From contig CAYLWJ010000134.1 of assembly GCA_964387355.1 (NCBI GenBank), positions 1 through 20,633 on the forward strand: 20,633 nucleotides of DNA, read 5' to 3'. The stretch comes from Calidifonticultor sp964387355. Lineage in GTDB: Bacteria > Actinomycetota > Humimicrobiia > Humimicrobiales > Humimicrobiaceae. Position numbers and translations under genes: made by a program. This document shows positions 1 through 6,705 of the stretch, in pieces (position 1 is the stretch's first letter; every line of letters starts with the position of its first letter). The notes under the pieces were generated by a model. The model made no database searches. It was not told where the DNA came from and worked only from the letters and a program-made list of their open reading frames with translations.

Positions 1-239
1 ATATTATTCAATATTTATGTTGTATAATATAAAATTTAAAAAAGCCAATAATTTTTAAGCTAAATTAAAAAAAATTTTAATAAACTTAAATAAATTTAAA
101 TTAAATAAAATTAAATTAAATTTAATCTAAATTAAAAAGCTTAGTAAACCACCATGCACTATAAAACTAGAATATATAAATATAATATAAACATATAAAT
201 ATATAAATATAAAAAAATTTTCAATTGTATATAAAAATC
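1..239. other. A+T-rich leader upstream of cobD
   Basis: No gene is visible here. The sequence is almost pure A/T with short AAATT/TAAAT runs. A TATAAT hexamer at 23-28 could be a -10 element, but such hexamers are expected by chance at this composition and no convincing -35 goes with it. I looked for a B12-box or cobalamin riboswitch core because B12 genes follow and saw none. The slightly less A/T-rich patch around 138-172 has no recognisable coding sense. Confidence 0.5.
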
Positions 240-1514
240 ATGAGTGAAAATTTATCAAATTTAAATCAAAATAGTCAGTATGGCGGAATAAATCATAACA
301 GTAAGCATGGCGGAAATATCTGGGAAACTGCATCTGATTTAAAAATTTCTCCTGATAAAATCATTGACTTTAGCTCAAATATTAACCCTTTAGGACTTAC
401 TAAAAACACTTTAAAAATTATTAGAAAAAATTTGAATTATATAACAAAATATCCTGACCCTGATTCCAAGGAACTAAGAATAAAATTAAGTAGGATATTA
501 AATATAACCTTAAATATTACCCCAGATAATTTATCAGCTAACTCAAATAATTTATTAGTTAACCAAGATAATTTACTAATAAGTCCAGATAATTTATTAG
601 TTGGAAATGGAAGCTCAGAACTTTTTTATACTGCATTAAAAGCAATAAACCCAAAAAATGTTATTATTCCTGCTCCTTCTTTTATTGAATATGAAAAAGC
701 TGCAAAATCAGTTGGCGCAAAGTGCTTTTTTATAAACTATAAAATAGAAAACAATAATTTTAATTTTAATGATTTTAAACTAGATTTTAACGAATTAATT
801 GATTTGATAGATTCAATAATAAAAATTAAAAACCCTTTGATGCAGCCAAGTGTTATATTTTTAGCTAATCCCAACAATCCAACAGGTTCTATCATAGACC
901 GTGAACAAATTTTACTTTTAATTAACAAATGCAAGGAAAATGGTTTTTTCATTTTCATTGATGAAGCTTTCATTGATTTTTTAGATACCCCTTATAATTA
1001 TTCTTTAATAAATAAAGTAAACCAATTTGAAAATTTAGTTGTTTTTAGGTCATTGACAAAATTTTTTGCAATTCCAGGACTACGCTTAGGGTATCTTGCT
1101 GCAAATAAATCTTTAATAAATAAAATTAGAGCTTATCAGTCTGACTGGCCAGTGAATCTAATAGCACAAGTTGTTGGAAAAGAAATAATTAATGACAATG
1201 ATTACATTATAAAAACAAGGAAATTTATAAAAAAAGAAAGGTATTTTCTTTTCAAATCATTAGAAAAAATAAACCAGCTTAAACTATATAATTCATTAAC
1301 AAATTTTATTTTAATTGAGATTAAAAATGATGAAAATAATATAAAAAAGTTAGATTCTAGAGCTTTATACAATATTCTCCTGACTAAATATAAAATTTTA
1401 ATAAGGGACTGTTCTAATTTTAGAAATTTAGGAGATAATTTTTTTAGAATTGCAGTAAAAAAAAGAAAAGACAATGAATATTTAGTAGGTTGTTTGAATA
1501 AAGTCCTAAATTAA
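240..1514 (+). CDS. cobD: Threonine-phosphate decarboxylase, CobD type, with tandem-repeat insertions
   Basis: PLP-dependent fold-type I aminotransferase-like enzyme that decarboxylates L-threonine O-3-phosphate to (R)-1-amino-2-propanol phosphate, the linker of the cobalamin nucleotide loop. Visible family motifs, numbered from the ATG at 240, are HGGN near 23-26, DFSSNINPLG near 43-52, YPDPDSKELR near 71-80, GNGSSEL near 122-128, NPNNPTG near 210-216, DEAF at 241-244 and SLTKFFAIPGLRLGY near 271-285, with the PLP-binding lysine at about 274. A TTG at 225 would add five residues; the ATG at 240 fits the family better, although neither has a clear Shine-Dalgarno. At 424 aa it is longer than the usual 350-380, because of repeat inserts at residues ~11-28 and ~94-121. 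The next gene, cbiB, uses its product. HisC is the main alternative, but the HGGN and FSSNINPLG motifs favour CobD. Confidence 0.88.
   Translation: MSENLSNLNQNSQYGGINHNSKHGGNIWETASDLKISPDKIIDFSSNINPLGLTKNTLKIIRKNLNYITKYPDPDSKELRIKLSRILNITLNITPDNLSANSNNLLVNQDNLLISPDNLLVGNGSSELFYTALKAINPKNVIIPAPSFIEYEKAAKSVGAKCFFINYKIENNNFNFNDFKLDFNELIDLIDSIIKIKNPLMQPSVIFLANPNNPTGSIIDREQILLLINKCKENGFFIFIDEAFIDFLDTPYNYSLINKVNQFENLVVFRSLTKFFAIPGLRLGYLAANKSLINKIRAYQSDWPVNLIAQVVGKEIINDNDYIIKTRKFIKKERYFLFKSLEKINQLKLYNSLTNFILIEIKNDENNIKKLDSRALYNILLTKYKILIRDCSNFRNLGDNFFRIAVKKRKDNEYLVGCLNKVLN
270..323 (+). repeat. 27-bp in-frame duplication inside cobD
   Basis: Two adjacent 27-bp units (270-296 and 297-323) encode NSQYGGINH and NSKHGGNIW. 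The second holds the conserved HGGN motif of the family; the first looks like a diverged extra copy ahead of it. Confidence 0.7.
519..602 (+). repeat. Four 21-bp in-frame repeats inside cobD
   Basis: Four consecutive 21-bp units at 519, 540, 561 and 582 encode TPDNLSA, NSNNLLV, NQDNLLI and SPDNLLV. In family members a single unit of the last type runs straight into the GNGSSE motif, so the first three look like an insertion made by tandem duplication. The frame is preserved and the copies differ at several bases, which suggests an old and tolerated expansion rather than an assembly artefact. Confidence 0.8.
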
Positions 1515-1552
1515 TTAAATTAACTAAATTAATTAAATAAAGTCCTAAATTA
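1497..1552 (+). repeat. Duplicated 3' end of cobD (17-bp direct repeat, 39-bp offset)
   Basis: A 17-base string, AATAAAGTCCTAAATTA, occurs at 1497-1513, covering the last codons and most of the stop codon of cobD, and again at 1536-1552 in the intergenic region. The text between is TTAAT/TAAAT filler. It looks like a tandem duplication of the gene's tail. Confidence 0.75.
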
Positions 1553-1603
1553 GTATGTTAAATATTAAATTAAATCCTAAAATAATTATAAAAAACTGAA
1601 TAT

Positions 1604-1638
1604 ATTAAACATTAAATATTAAATATTAAATATTAAAT
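1604..1638 (+). repeat. Heptanucleotide tandem repeat (ATTAAAT)5
   Basis: Five consecutive 7-bp units, the first ATTAAAC and four ATTAAAT, sit 48 bp ahead of cbiB. The reverse-complement heptamer is repeated again at 16678-16698. This is low-complexity slippage DNA with no coding role. Confidence 0.8.
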
Positions 1639-1686
1639 AATTTGATTAGATAATTTAATAAATTTACTATTTCCAATTATTTTGAA

Positions 1687-2673
1687 ATGTTAAAAACCTT
1701 TATTTTATATCAAGCAAGCATAGTTTTAGCTTTCCTTTTCGATTTAATATTTGGCGACCCAAGAAAATTTCCTCACCCTGTAAAATTTATTGGTTTTTTA
1801 GCTTCAAAATTTGAACCTTTTTTTAGAAAAAAAATTAAAAATGAAAGAATTGCTGGCACATTTTTTGCAGTAAGCATTATCCTAGTTACCCTTATTTTAA
1901 CATCATCATTAGTTATTGGATTTTATTTTATAAATATTTATCTCTCATTTTTTATTGCCTTTTTCTTAATTTATACTGCTATAGCCTATAAAGACCTAAA
2001 AATAGAATCCTTAAAAGTATTAAATAGTTTAAAAAACAATAATATTGTTGAAGCTAGAAAAAATCTTTCAATGATTGTAGGACGAGATACCCAGAACCTA
2101 AATGAAGATGAAATAATAAGAGCTACTGTCGAAACAATTGCAGAGAATTTAGTAGACGGAATATTATCACCTATATTTTATGCATTTGCTGGCAATGCCA
2201 TATTTACCCTCATCTTTAAAGCTGTCAGCACTCTTGATTCAACAGTTGGCTATAAAAATGAAAAATATAAATATTTTGGAACTGCATCTGCAAAAATAGA
2301 TGATATTTTAAATTTCATTCCTGCAAGAATTTCATTAATACTAATACCAATAGCATCATTTATATGTAAAAAAGATTGGAAAAATTCATTAAAAATTGCA
2401 TTAAGGGACAGAAATAAAAATCCAAGCCCAAACAGCGGAATTCCTGAAGCTGCATTTGCAGGAGCTTTAGGAATTAGTTTGGGCGGCTTAAATTTTTACA
2501 ATAAAATTCCTGTATATAAACCTAAAATTGGCGATGCAAAAAAAGACTTAGATCAAAAAGATATAATTGATGCATTAAAAATAACTACTGTTTCTACAAT
2601 TTTATTTATATTTTTTTGCATTGCTCTGTTTAACATAATTTTTGCCTTAATTTTTCTAATTTTAATGCCATAA
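1687..2673 (+). CDS. cbiB: Adenosylcobinamide-phosphate synthase CbiB
   Basis: Integral membrane amide synthase that attaches the aminopropanol phosphate linker made by CobD to adenosylcobyric acid. The 328-aa length is normal for CbiB/CobD(Pseudomonas). Family signatures are present in order: FGDPRKFPHPVKFIG near 22-36, a hydrophobic stretch near 57-99, IVGRDTQNLNEDEIIRATVETIAENLVDGILSP near 130-162, LDSTVGYKNEKYKYFGTASAKIDD near 183-206, RDRNKNPSPNSGIPEAAFAGALG near 238-260, and a hydrophobic C-terminal helix. It begins with ATG without an obvious Shine-Dalgarno, 172 bp after cobD on the same strand. The A/T-rich repeat spacer leaves it unclear whether they are co-transcribed, but the two enzymes act in consecutive steps. 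Confidence 0.93.
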   Translation: MLKTFILYQASIVLAFLFDLIFGDPRKFPHPVKFIGFLASKFEPFFRKKIKNERIAGTFFAVSIILVTLILTSSLVIGFYFINIYLSFFIAFFLIYTAIAYKDLKIESLKVLNSLKNNNIVEARKNLSMIVGRDTQNLNEDEIIRATVETIAENLVDGILSPIFYAFAGNAIFTLIFKAVSTLDSTVGYKNEKYKYFGTASAKIDDILNFIPARISLILIPIASFICKKDWKNSLKIALRDRNKNPSPNSGIPEAAFAGALGISLGGLNFYNKIPVYKPKIGDAKKDLDQKDIIDALKITTVSTILFIFFCIALFNIIFALIFLILMP

Positions 2674-2719
2674 GTCCAATGTCCTGATTTTAAATAAATT
2701 AAAAAAATTACCATTAGTA

Positions 2720-2746
2720 TTGACAATAAAAATATAATGATATAAA
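2720..2746 (+). promoter_or_regulatory. Possible promoter for nfu
   Basis: TTGACA at 2720-2725 is followed after 15 bp by TATAAA at 2741-2746, 64 bp before the nfu start. The -35 is a perfect sigma70-type hexamer; the spacer is shorter than the preferred 17 bp, and A/T-rich background makes the -10 weak evidence. Confidence 0.4.
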
Positions 2747-2810
2747 TTAAGTATCATAAATTGTGTTTCAATAAAGTTTTTAAAAGTAAATTTTATGAAA
2801 GGATATTAAA

Positions 2811-3032
2811 ATGAGAGAAAAAATAGAAAAGGCCTTAGAAGAAATTAGACCATCACTTCAAGCTGATGGTGGTGATATTCAGTTAGTTGATGTTGAAGAT
2901 GGCATTGTAAAAGTAAGATTAAATGGTGCTTGTAGTGGATGTCCAATGTCTGCTATGACAATGGCGTTTGGCGTAGAAGCTGCTCTAAAAGAAAAAGTTC
3001 CTGAAATAAAAAAAGTTGTTACAGTTAGGTAG
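2811..3032 (+). CDS. NifU C-terminal-domain Fe-S scaffold protein (Nfu)
   Basis: Small cytoplasmic Fe-S cluster carrier/scaffold. The 73 residues are one NifU C-terminal domain. The N-terminal helix runs into the family motif LQADGGDI (16-23), and the cluster-ligating CSGC at 41-44 is followed by PMSAMTM. A strong Shine-Dalgarno (GAAAGGA) lies about 7 bp before the ATG, making the start secure. It has no attached A-type domain, as is usual for Gram-positive-like and anaerobic bacteria. The DUF438/hemerythrin and DUF1858 genes that follow on the same strand suggest a role in Fe-S assembly or repair, but a 150-bp repeat-rich spacer separates them, so a common transcript is not certain. Confidence 0.93.
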   Translation: MREKIEKALEEIRPSLQADGGDIQLVDVEDGIVKVRLNGACSGCPMSAMTMAFGVEAALKEKVPEIKKVVTVR

Positions 3033-3046
3033 CTTAATTTGTCAAT

Positions 3047-3091
3047 AAATAAATCGATAAATAACAGATAAACAAATAAACCGATAAATAA
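3047..3091 (+). repeat. 18-bp direct repeat between nfu and the DUF438 gene
   Basis: AAATAAATCGATAAATAA at 3047-3064 recurs with one mismatch at 3074-3091. It is followed by a short GACA/AATA-type low-complexity tract up to about 3165. No coding sense is seen in the 150-bp gap. Confidence 0.65.
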
Positions 3092-3182
3092 TAAATATAA
3101 CACAATAGACAGACAGACAAATAAAAAAGAAAATAATTAAGTATAAGAAAATAAGTAAGTAATAAATTAAGGGAAAATTAAA

Positions 3183-4478
3183 ATGAGTGAATTATTAAAG
3201 AAAAATAATTTTAAAAAAGAAGTAATAAAAGATATAATATTAAAACTTCACGAGGGTTTATCTCTTGAAGAAGCTAAAAAAGAGTTTGAAGAAAAAGTCG
3301 GCAGTATCACATCTTCGGAAATAGCTGAAATAGAACAATCATTAATTAATGAAGGAATGGCTGTTGATGAAATTAAAAAATTCTGCAACGTTCATGCTCT
3401 TCTATTTGAAAGTTCTCTTTCAAAAATAGCTTCCAGTCAGGAAAGCCCTGGACATCCAATTCATACTTTTAAACTTGAAAATAGAAAAATTGAAGAACTA
3501 ATTAGCTCTATTAAAAGATTGGTAGATACAGTAAATCAAATCAGTCAAAATAATAAACAAAACGATAAAAATAAAACAGTTACCAGCTCAAACCCAATAA
3601 ATTATTCAGAAAATTTAAAAAATGATATAAAGGAATTACTTCAAGAACTAAAAAAAATAGAATTTCATTATGTAAGAAAAGAACAGCTTTTATTTCCATT
3701 TCTTGAAAGATACGGATTTATGGGTCCATCAAAAGTTATGTGGGGAAAGCACAATGAAATTAGGGAATTACTAAAAAAAGCCCTTTCAAACATAGACGCA
3801 TGCACCAGCCTAGAAAGCTTAAAATCATTTATAAGCCAGTTTCTAAATCCATTAATAGAAGAAATTGAAGGTATGATTTTTAAAGAAGAAAATATACTTT
3901 TTCCTACTTCACTTGAAAAATTAAAGGCTGAAGATTGGATTGAAATTTTAAAAGAGAGTAATGAAGTTGGATACAGCTTTATTGAAAAGCCAAAAGAGAC
4001 TTCCCAGATTTTAGAAGAATTAAAAAGAAATTTAATTATTGAAGCTAAAATAAACGATGATGGGACTGTCAACTTTCCAAGCGGGCTTTTGACGCCAAAT
4101 GAGCTTATGCTGATATTGAATAACTTGCCAATTGATATAACTTTTATAGATAAAGACGATACAGTAAAGTATTTCTCAGATAACAAAGATAGAATATTTG
4201 TAAGGACGAAATCAGTTATCGGAAGAAAAGTTCAAAATTGTCATCCGCCACAAAGTGTAGAAGCTGTTGAAAAAATTCTAAACTCTTTTAAAAATGGCAC
4301 AAGAAACAGCGCTGACTTCTGGATAAATTTTAAGGATAGGCTAATTTTTATAAAATTTATTGCAATAAGGGACAATAATTCAAATTATTTAGGAACTGTT
4401 GAGATTACAATGGATATAACTGATTATAAAAAGATAGAGGGTGAAAGAAGGCTTTTAGATGAAAAAAATTTCTCTTAA
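3183..4478 (+). CDS. DUF438 / hemerythrin-like / PAS domain protein
   Basis: A three-part cytoplasmic protein of 431 aa. Residues ~1-80 are the DUF438 helical domain. Residues ~88-250 form a hemerythrin-like (HHE) domain with candidate metal ligands in GHPIHTF..EN (H91, H94, E99), FHYVRKEQLLFP (H162, E167), KHNE (H190, E192) and MIFKEENILFP (E235, E236). Residues ~305-420 are a PAS fold ending in the family tail IEGERRLLD. In the last helix a methionine (M231) stands where many hemerythrins have a histidine; from memory DUF438 proteins often show this. The domain set suggests sensing or repair around a non-haem di-iron centre or small-molecule ligand; the exact reaction is unknown. A Shine-Dalgarno-like AGGG lies 8-9 bp before the ATG. 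Its 3' end overlaps the DUF1858 gene by 20 nt, implying translational coupling. Confidence 0.85.
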   Translation: MSELLKKNNFKKEVIKDIILKLHEGLSLEEAKKEFEEKVGSITSSEIAEIEQSLINEGMAVDEIKKFCNVHALLFESSLSKIASSQESPGHPIHTFKLENRKIEELISSIKRLVDTVNQISQNNKQNDKNKTVTSSNPINYSENLKNDIKELLQELKKIEFHYVRKEQLLFPFLERYGFMGPSKVMWGKHNEIRELLKKALSNIDACTSLESLKSFISQFLNPLIEEIEGMIFKEENILFPTSLEKLKAEDWIEILKESNEVGYSFIEKPKETSQILEELKRNLIIEAKINDDGTVNFPSGLLTPNELMLILNNLPIDITFIDKDDTVKYFSDNKDRIFVRTKSVIGRKVQNCHPPQSVEAVEKILNSFKNGTRNSADFWINFKDRLIFIKFIAIRDNNSNYLGTVEITMDITDYKKIEGERRLLDEKNFS

Positions 4479-4683
4479 AAAATCAGTATATCAATTAACA
4501 GAAGAGTATCCTGAGCTAATTAATATATTAAAGGATATGGGTTTTATTGGAGTTGCTAATCCCGTTGTTAGAAATACTATTGGCAGAAAAATGACTATCC
4601 CTCAAGGATGCCAAAAACAGGACAAAAAACTTATAGATGTAATTGAAAAGCTAAAAGAACATGGTTTTGAAGTAATCTGGTAA
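4459..4683 (+). CDS. DUF1858 (ScdA N-terminal-like) domain protein
   Basis: A 74-aa protein that is all DUF1858: the SVYQLTEEYPELINILKDMGF opening is followed by NPVVRNTIGRKMTIPQG. DUF1858 is the N-terminal domain of ScdA-type iron-centre repair proteins, where it precedes a hemerythrin domain. Here the hemerythrin-like part is encoded by the overlapping upstream gene. The ATG at 4459 lies inside the last codons of the DUF438 gene in another frame, and AAGG of the upstream sequence serves as ribosome-binding site. The two products are likely partners in the same function. No metal-binding cluster is seen beyond a single cysteine. Confidence 0.85.
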   Translation: MKKISLKKSVYQLTEEYPELINILKDMGFIGVANPVVRNTIGRKMTIPQGCQKQDKKLIDVIEKLKEHGFEVIW

Positions 4684-4738
4684 AGTTATTTTAAAGTTGT
4701 CTATAAATACTTTTGAAGTAGTCAACAAAAATCATAAC

Positions 4739-4785
4739 CTTAAGAAGCTGTTAATTCTTAAGAAGCTGCTAATTACAGCTCTTAA
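4739..4785. terminator. Hairpin in the convergent intergenic region, built from an 18-bp tandem repeat
   Basis: CTTAAGAAGCTGTTAATT (4739-4756) is repeated with one mismatch at 4757-4774. The second copy pairs with CAGCTCTTAA (4776-4785) to give a roughly 10-bp stem with one bulged base and a 7-nt loop. It lies between the convergent DUF1858 (+) and nikE-like (-) genes, where a two-way terminator is expected. Neither side has a strong T-run, so terminator function is only moderately supported. Confidence 0.45.
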
Positions 4786-4847
4786 AATTCAGCAGTTAAT
4801 TAATTTTGTTTAATATTATTCTAAAAATCCAAAACTAGGTTGCAGAA

Positions 4848-5492
4848 TTAAGCTTGAGAATTAATTTCCTGAAAATTTATTATTTTTGTACAAAGCCTCT
4901 TTAATAGTTCTAAGTCATGACTAATTATGCAAGCACCTAGATTTCTTTTTTCTATCAACTCAATTAAATTATGCCAAATTTGAGCTTGTGTAATTGCATC
5001 AAGCATTGTTGTAATTTCATCTGCAATTAAAAATCTAGTTTTATCATTAAGCGCTCTAATAATGCAAAACCTCTGCAGCTCGCCACTTGATAATTCATTT
5101 GGCCATCTATTAAGCCAGCTTTCAGAAATACCAAATTTTACCATAAGTTCACTATTTAACATTCCTGCTTCTTGTAATGTTTTTTTCATCTGCCAACGAG
5201 GATTAATTGCTTTTTCAGGATGTTGAAATATTAATTGAACAGGATTATATCCCTTTATTGGCAATGGGTTGCCATCTAGCAACACTATACCTTCTATAGG
5301 CTTATAATAACCTGCCAAAATTTTTGCAAATGTAGTCTTGCCACAGCCACTAGGCCCCATAATACCAATTATTTCACCTTGTTTGATATTTAAATTTAAA
5401 TTTTTAATTAACTTTTTATTATGATCATAATAAAAAGTTATATTTTTTGCACTAAGATTTGCTGTATTAATATTTACTGCACTAAGCTGCAT
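4848..5492 (-). CDS. Nickel/metallophore/peptide-type ABC importer ATPase, NikE/CntF-like
   Basis: Second ATPase of the five-gene importer. Walker A is GPSGCGKTT (47-55), the signature LSSGELQR lies near 125-132, Walker B is FLIADE with the catalytic glutamate, and ISHD supplies the switch histidine. The segment after Walker B reads ITTMLDAITQAQIW instead of the common PTSALD; I recall a similar variant in the metal/metallophore (Opp1F/CntF) branch. At 214 aa it is short: the C-terminal extension with the CxxxxxC cluster of OppF-like ATPases is absent. It starts with ATG inside the last codons of the nikD-like gene (11-nt overlap) with AAGGTG as ribosome-binding site, so it is the last cistron of the operon. 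Confidence 0.82.
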   Translation of the reverse strand: MQLSAVNINTANLSAKNITFYYDHNKKLIKNLNLNIKQGEIIGIMGPSGCGKTTFAKILAGYYKPIEGIVLLDGNPLPIKGYNPVQLIFQHPEKAINPRWQMKKTLQEAGMLNSELMVKFGISESWLNRWPNELSSGELQRFCIIRALNDKTRFLIADEITTMLDAITQAQIWHNLIELIEKRNLGACIISHDLELLKRLCTKIINFQEINSQA

Positions 5493-6483
5493 AAAAACAC
5501 CTTACCTGAATATTATCAATTACTTGCATATGAGGAAAATTTTTAAAACACTTTTCAGTTGCCAAATTACATCTTTGGGCAAAAGGACATCCGCTGTTAA
5601 TATCACTTGCTAAAGGTTGAAAACCTTCAAGAACATTAAAACCATTTGATGGTAATGCCTGCCAAAGCGCTTTAGTATATGGATGATATAAAAAATCCAC
5701 TCCCTTTTTAAAGTTCTCAGCAGTAGTTAATTCAAGTGTGGTCCCAGAATAAAACACTGCAATTCTATCAACATAATCAAGAACTGAACTTATGTCATGC
5801 GTAATAAGTATTAATCCCTTGTTGCTATTTGCTATCTGTCTGAATTCCTTCATTGTCTGTTTTACTGCCTCAGAATGCATTCCTGGAGTTGGCTCATCAG
5901 CAATAATTAGTTCAGCATCGCTAATCATTGCCGTAGCAATCAATACTCTTCTTGCCATACCACCGGATAACTGAAAAGGATATAGTTTTTCAACATCAGT
6001 ATTTAAATTATATTTCTTAAAAATTTTTCTTAGTTCCTCCAAAGGATAATAACTATTTGGGGAAAATCTAGCCTGCTTTCCAACCTTTATAAGCGGGTCT
6101 AGGAAATTTACAGATTGCGGAATTAGAGCAATTTTTATGCCTCTTAATTTCTCCAAGTTCTTTATATTTAAAATACTGCCTTTAAATTTAATTTTTCCTG
6201 ACAACTTTGAGTTTCTTGGCAAAATCCCCATTATAGAATGGGCAAGCAAACTTTTACCAGAGCCACTTGAACCAATAACAGCAACTATTTCACCTGAATA
6301 TACATTTAAATTCATACCGTTTAACACCTTTATCTCTTTTTTTCTTAAACCTCTTTCATACTGTATAAAAGATAAATAAAGGTCCTCAACTTCAAGAAGA
6401 AGCTGCTTCTTAAAAAATTTAAAACTATTAAATTTAAAGTTATTCTCAAAATTATCTAATAAACCTAATTCAATTTCAGTCAT
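5482..6483 (-). CDS. Nickel/metallophore/peptide-type ABC importer ATPase, NikD/CntD-like
   Basis: First ATPase of the importer, 333 aa from the chosen start. Walker A is GSSGSGKS near 70-77, the signature is LSGGMARR, Walker B is ELIIADE, and the His switch is ITHD. After Walker B it reads PTPGMHSEA rather than PTSALDV. The C-terminal oligopeptide/dipeptide extension is present and keeps its cysteine cluster (CPFAQRC, EKC, VRC). An upstream TTG at 6540 would add 19 residues without family support. The ATG at 6483, with GAAGGA about 11-12 nt upstream, is preferred. A 222-bp gap rich in 11-bp repeats separates it from the permease gene, unusual for this operon type. Confidence 0.85.
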   Translation of the reverse strand: MTEIELGLLDNFENNFKFNSFKFFKKQLLLEVEDLYLSFIQYERGLRKKEIKVLNGMNLNVYSGEIVAVIGSSGSGKSLLAHSIMGILPRNSKLSGKIKFKGSILNIKNLEKLRGIKIALIPQSVNFLDPLIKVGKQARFSPNSYYPLEELRKIFKKYNLNTDVEKLYPFQLSGGMARRVLIATAMISDAELIIADEPTPGMHSEAVKQTMKEFRQIANSNKGLILITHDISSVLDYVDRIAVFYSGTTLELTTAENFKKGVDFLYHPYTKALWQALPSNGFNVLEGFQPLASDINSGCPFAQRCNLATEKCFKNFPHMQVIDNIQVRCFYAA

Positions 6484-6551
6484 TTTTATAAAATATCCTT
6501 CACAAAAATCTTTGCAAATATAAATAAAAATTGGTAACAAAAAGTTTAAAT

Positions 6552-6618
6552 AAAATTTATATCAAAATTTATATAAAGCTTATCCAAAACTTACATAAAA
6601 CTTATATAAAATTTATAT
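6552..6618. repeat. Six near-11-bp repeats with phased A-tracts
   Basis: Six units close to AAAATTTATAT or AAAACTTATAT begin at 6552, 6564, 6575, 6586, 6597 and 6608. Each starts with an A3-4 tract, so the tracts repeat about once per helical turn, the arrangement that makes DNA curved. The block lies in the gap between the permease and first ATPase genes of the - strand operon. No gene is visible between 6541 and 6705. Confidence 0.75.
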
Positions 6619-6705
6619 AAAATTAAAAATTAACACAGTTTTATTAAATAAAAAATAAAAAAATTTTATTAAAATTATAATATATTCAATTTATATTTTT
6701 CATGC

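Noticed and set aside
225..239. TTG start giving a five-residue longer CobD
   Set aside because: No family support for the added residues and no Shine-Dalgarno; the ATG at 240 is the simpler start.
120..239. Cobalamin riboswitch upstream of cobD
   Set aside because: I looked for the B12-box core and paired elements and saw only A/T filler and no matching conserved string.
737..973. Minus-strand open frame opposite cobD
   Set aside because: It lies wholly opposite a well-supported gene, has A/T-driven hydrophobic composition and no family motif; a shadow frame.
1604..1638. Possible CRISPR or iteron array from regular heptamers
   Set aside because: Units are contiguous without spacers, pure A/T and too short; simple tandem slippage explains them, and no Cas or replication gene is nearby.
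3668..4186. 172-codon minus-strand frame opposite the DUF438 gene
   Set aside because: Long only because of low stop frequency opposite the coding frame; Ser/Phe/Ile-rich with no recognisable domain and no ribosome-binding site.
6484..6540. TTG-initiated extension of the NikD-like ATPase
   Set aside because: The added residues (LPIFIYICKDFCEGYFIK) do not belong to the ATPase family, and part of the extension is the GAAGGA serving the ATG at 6483.
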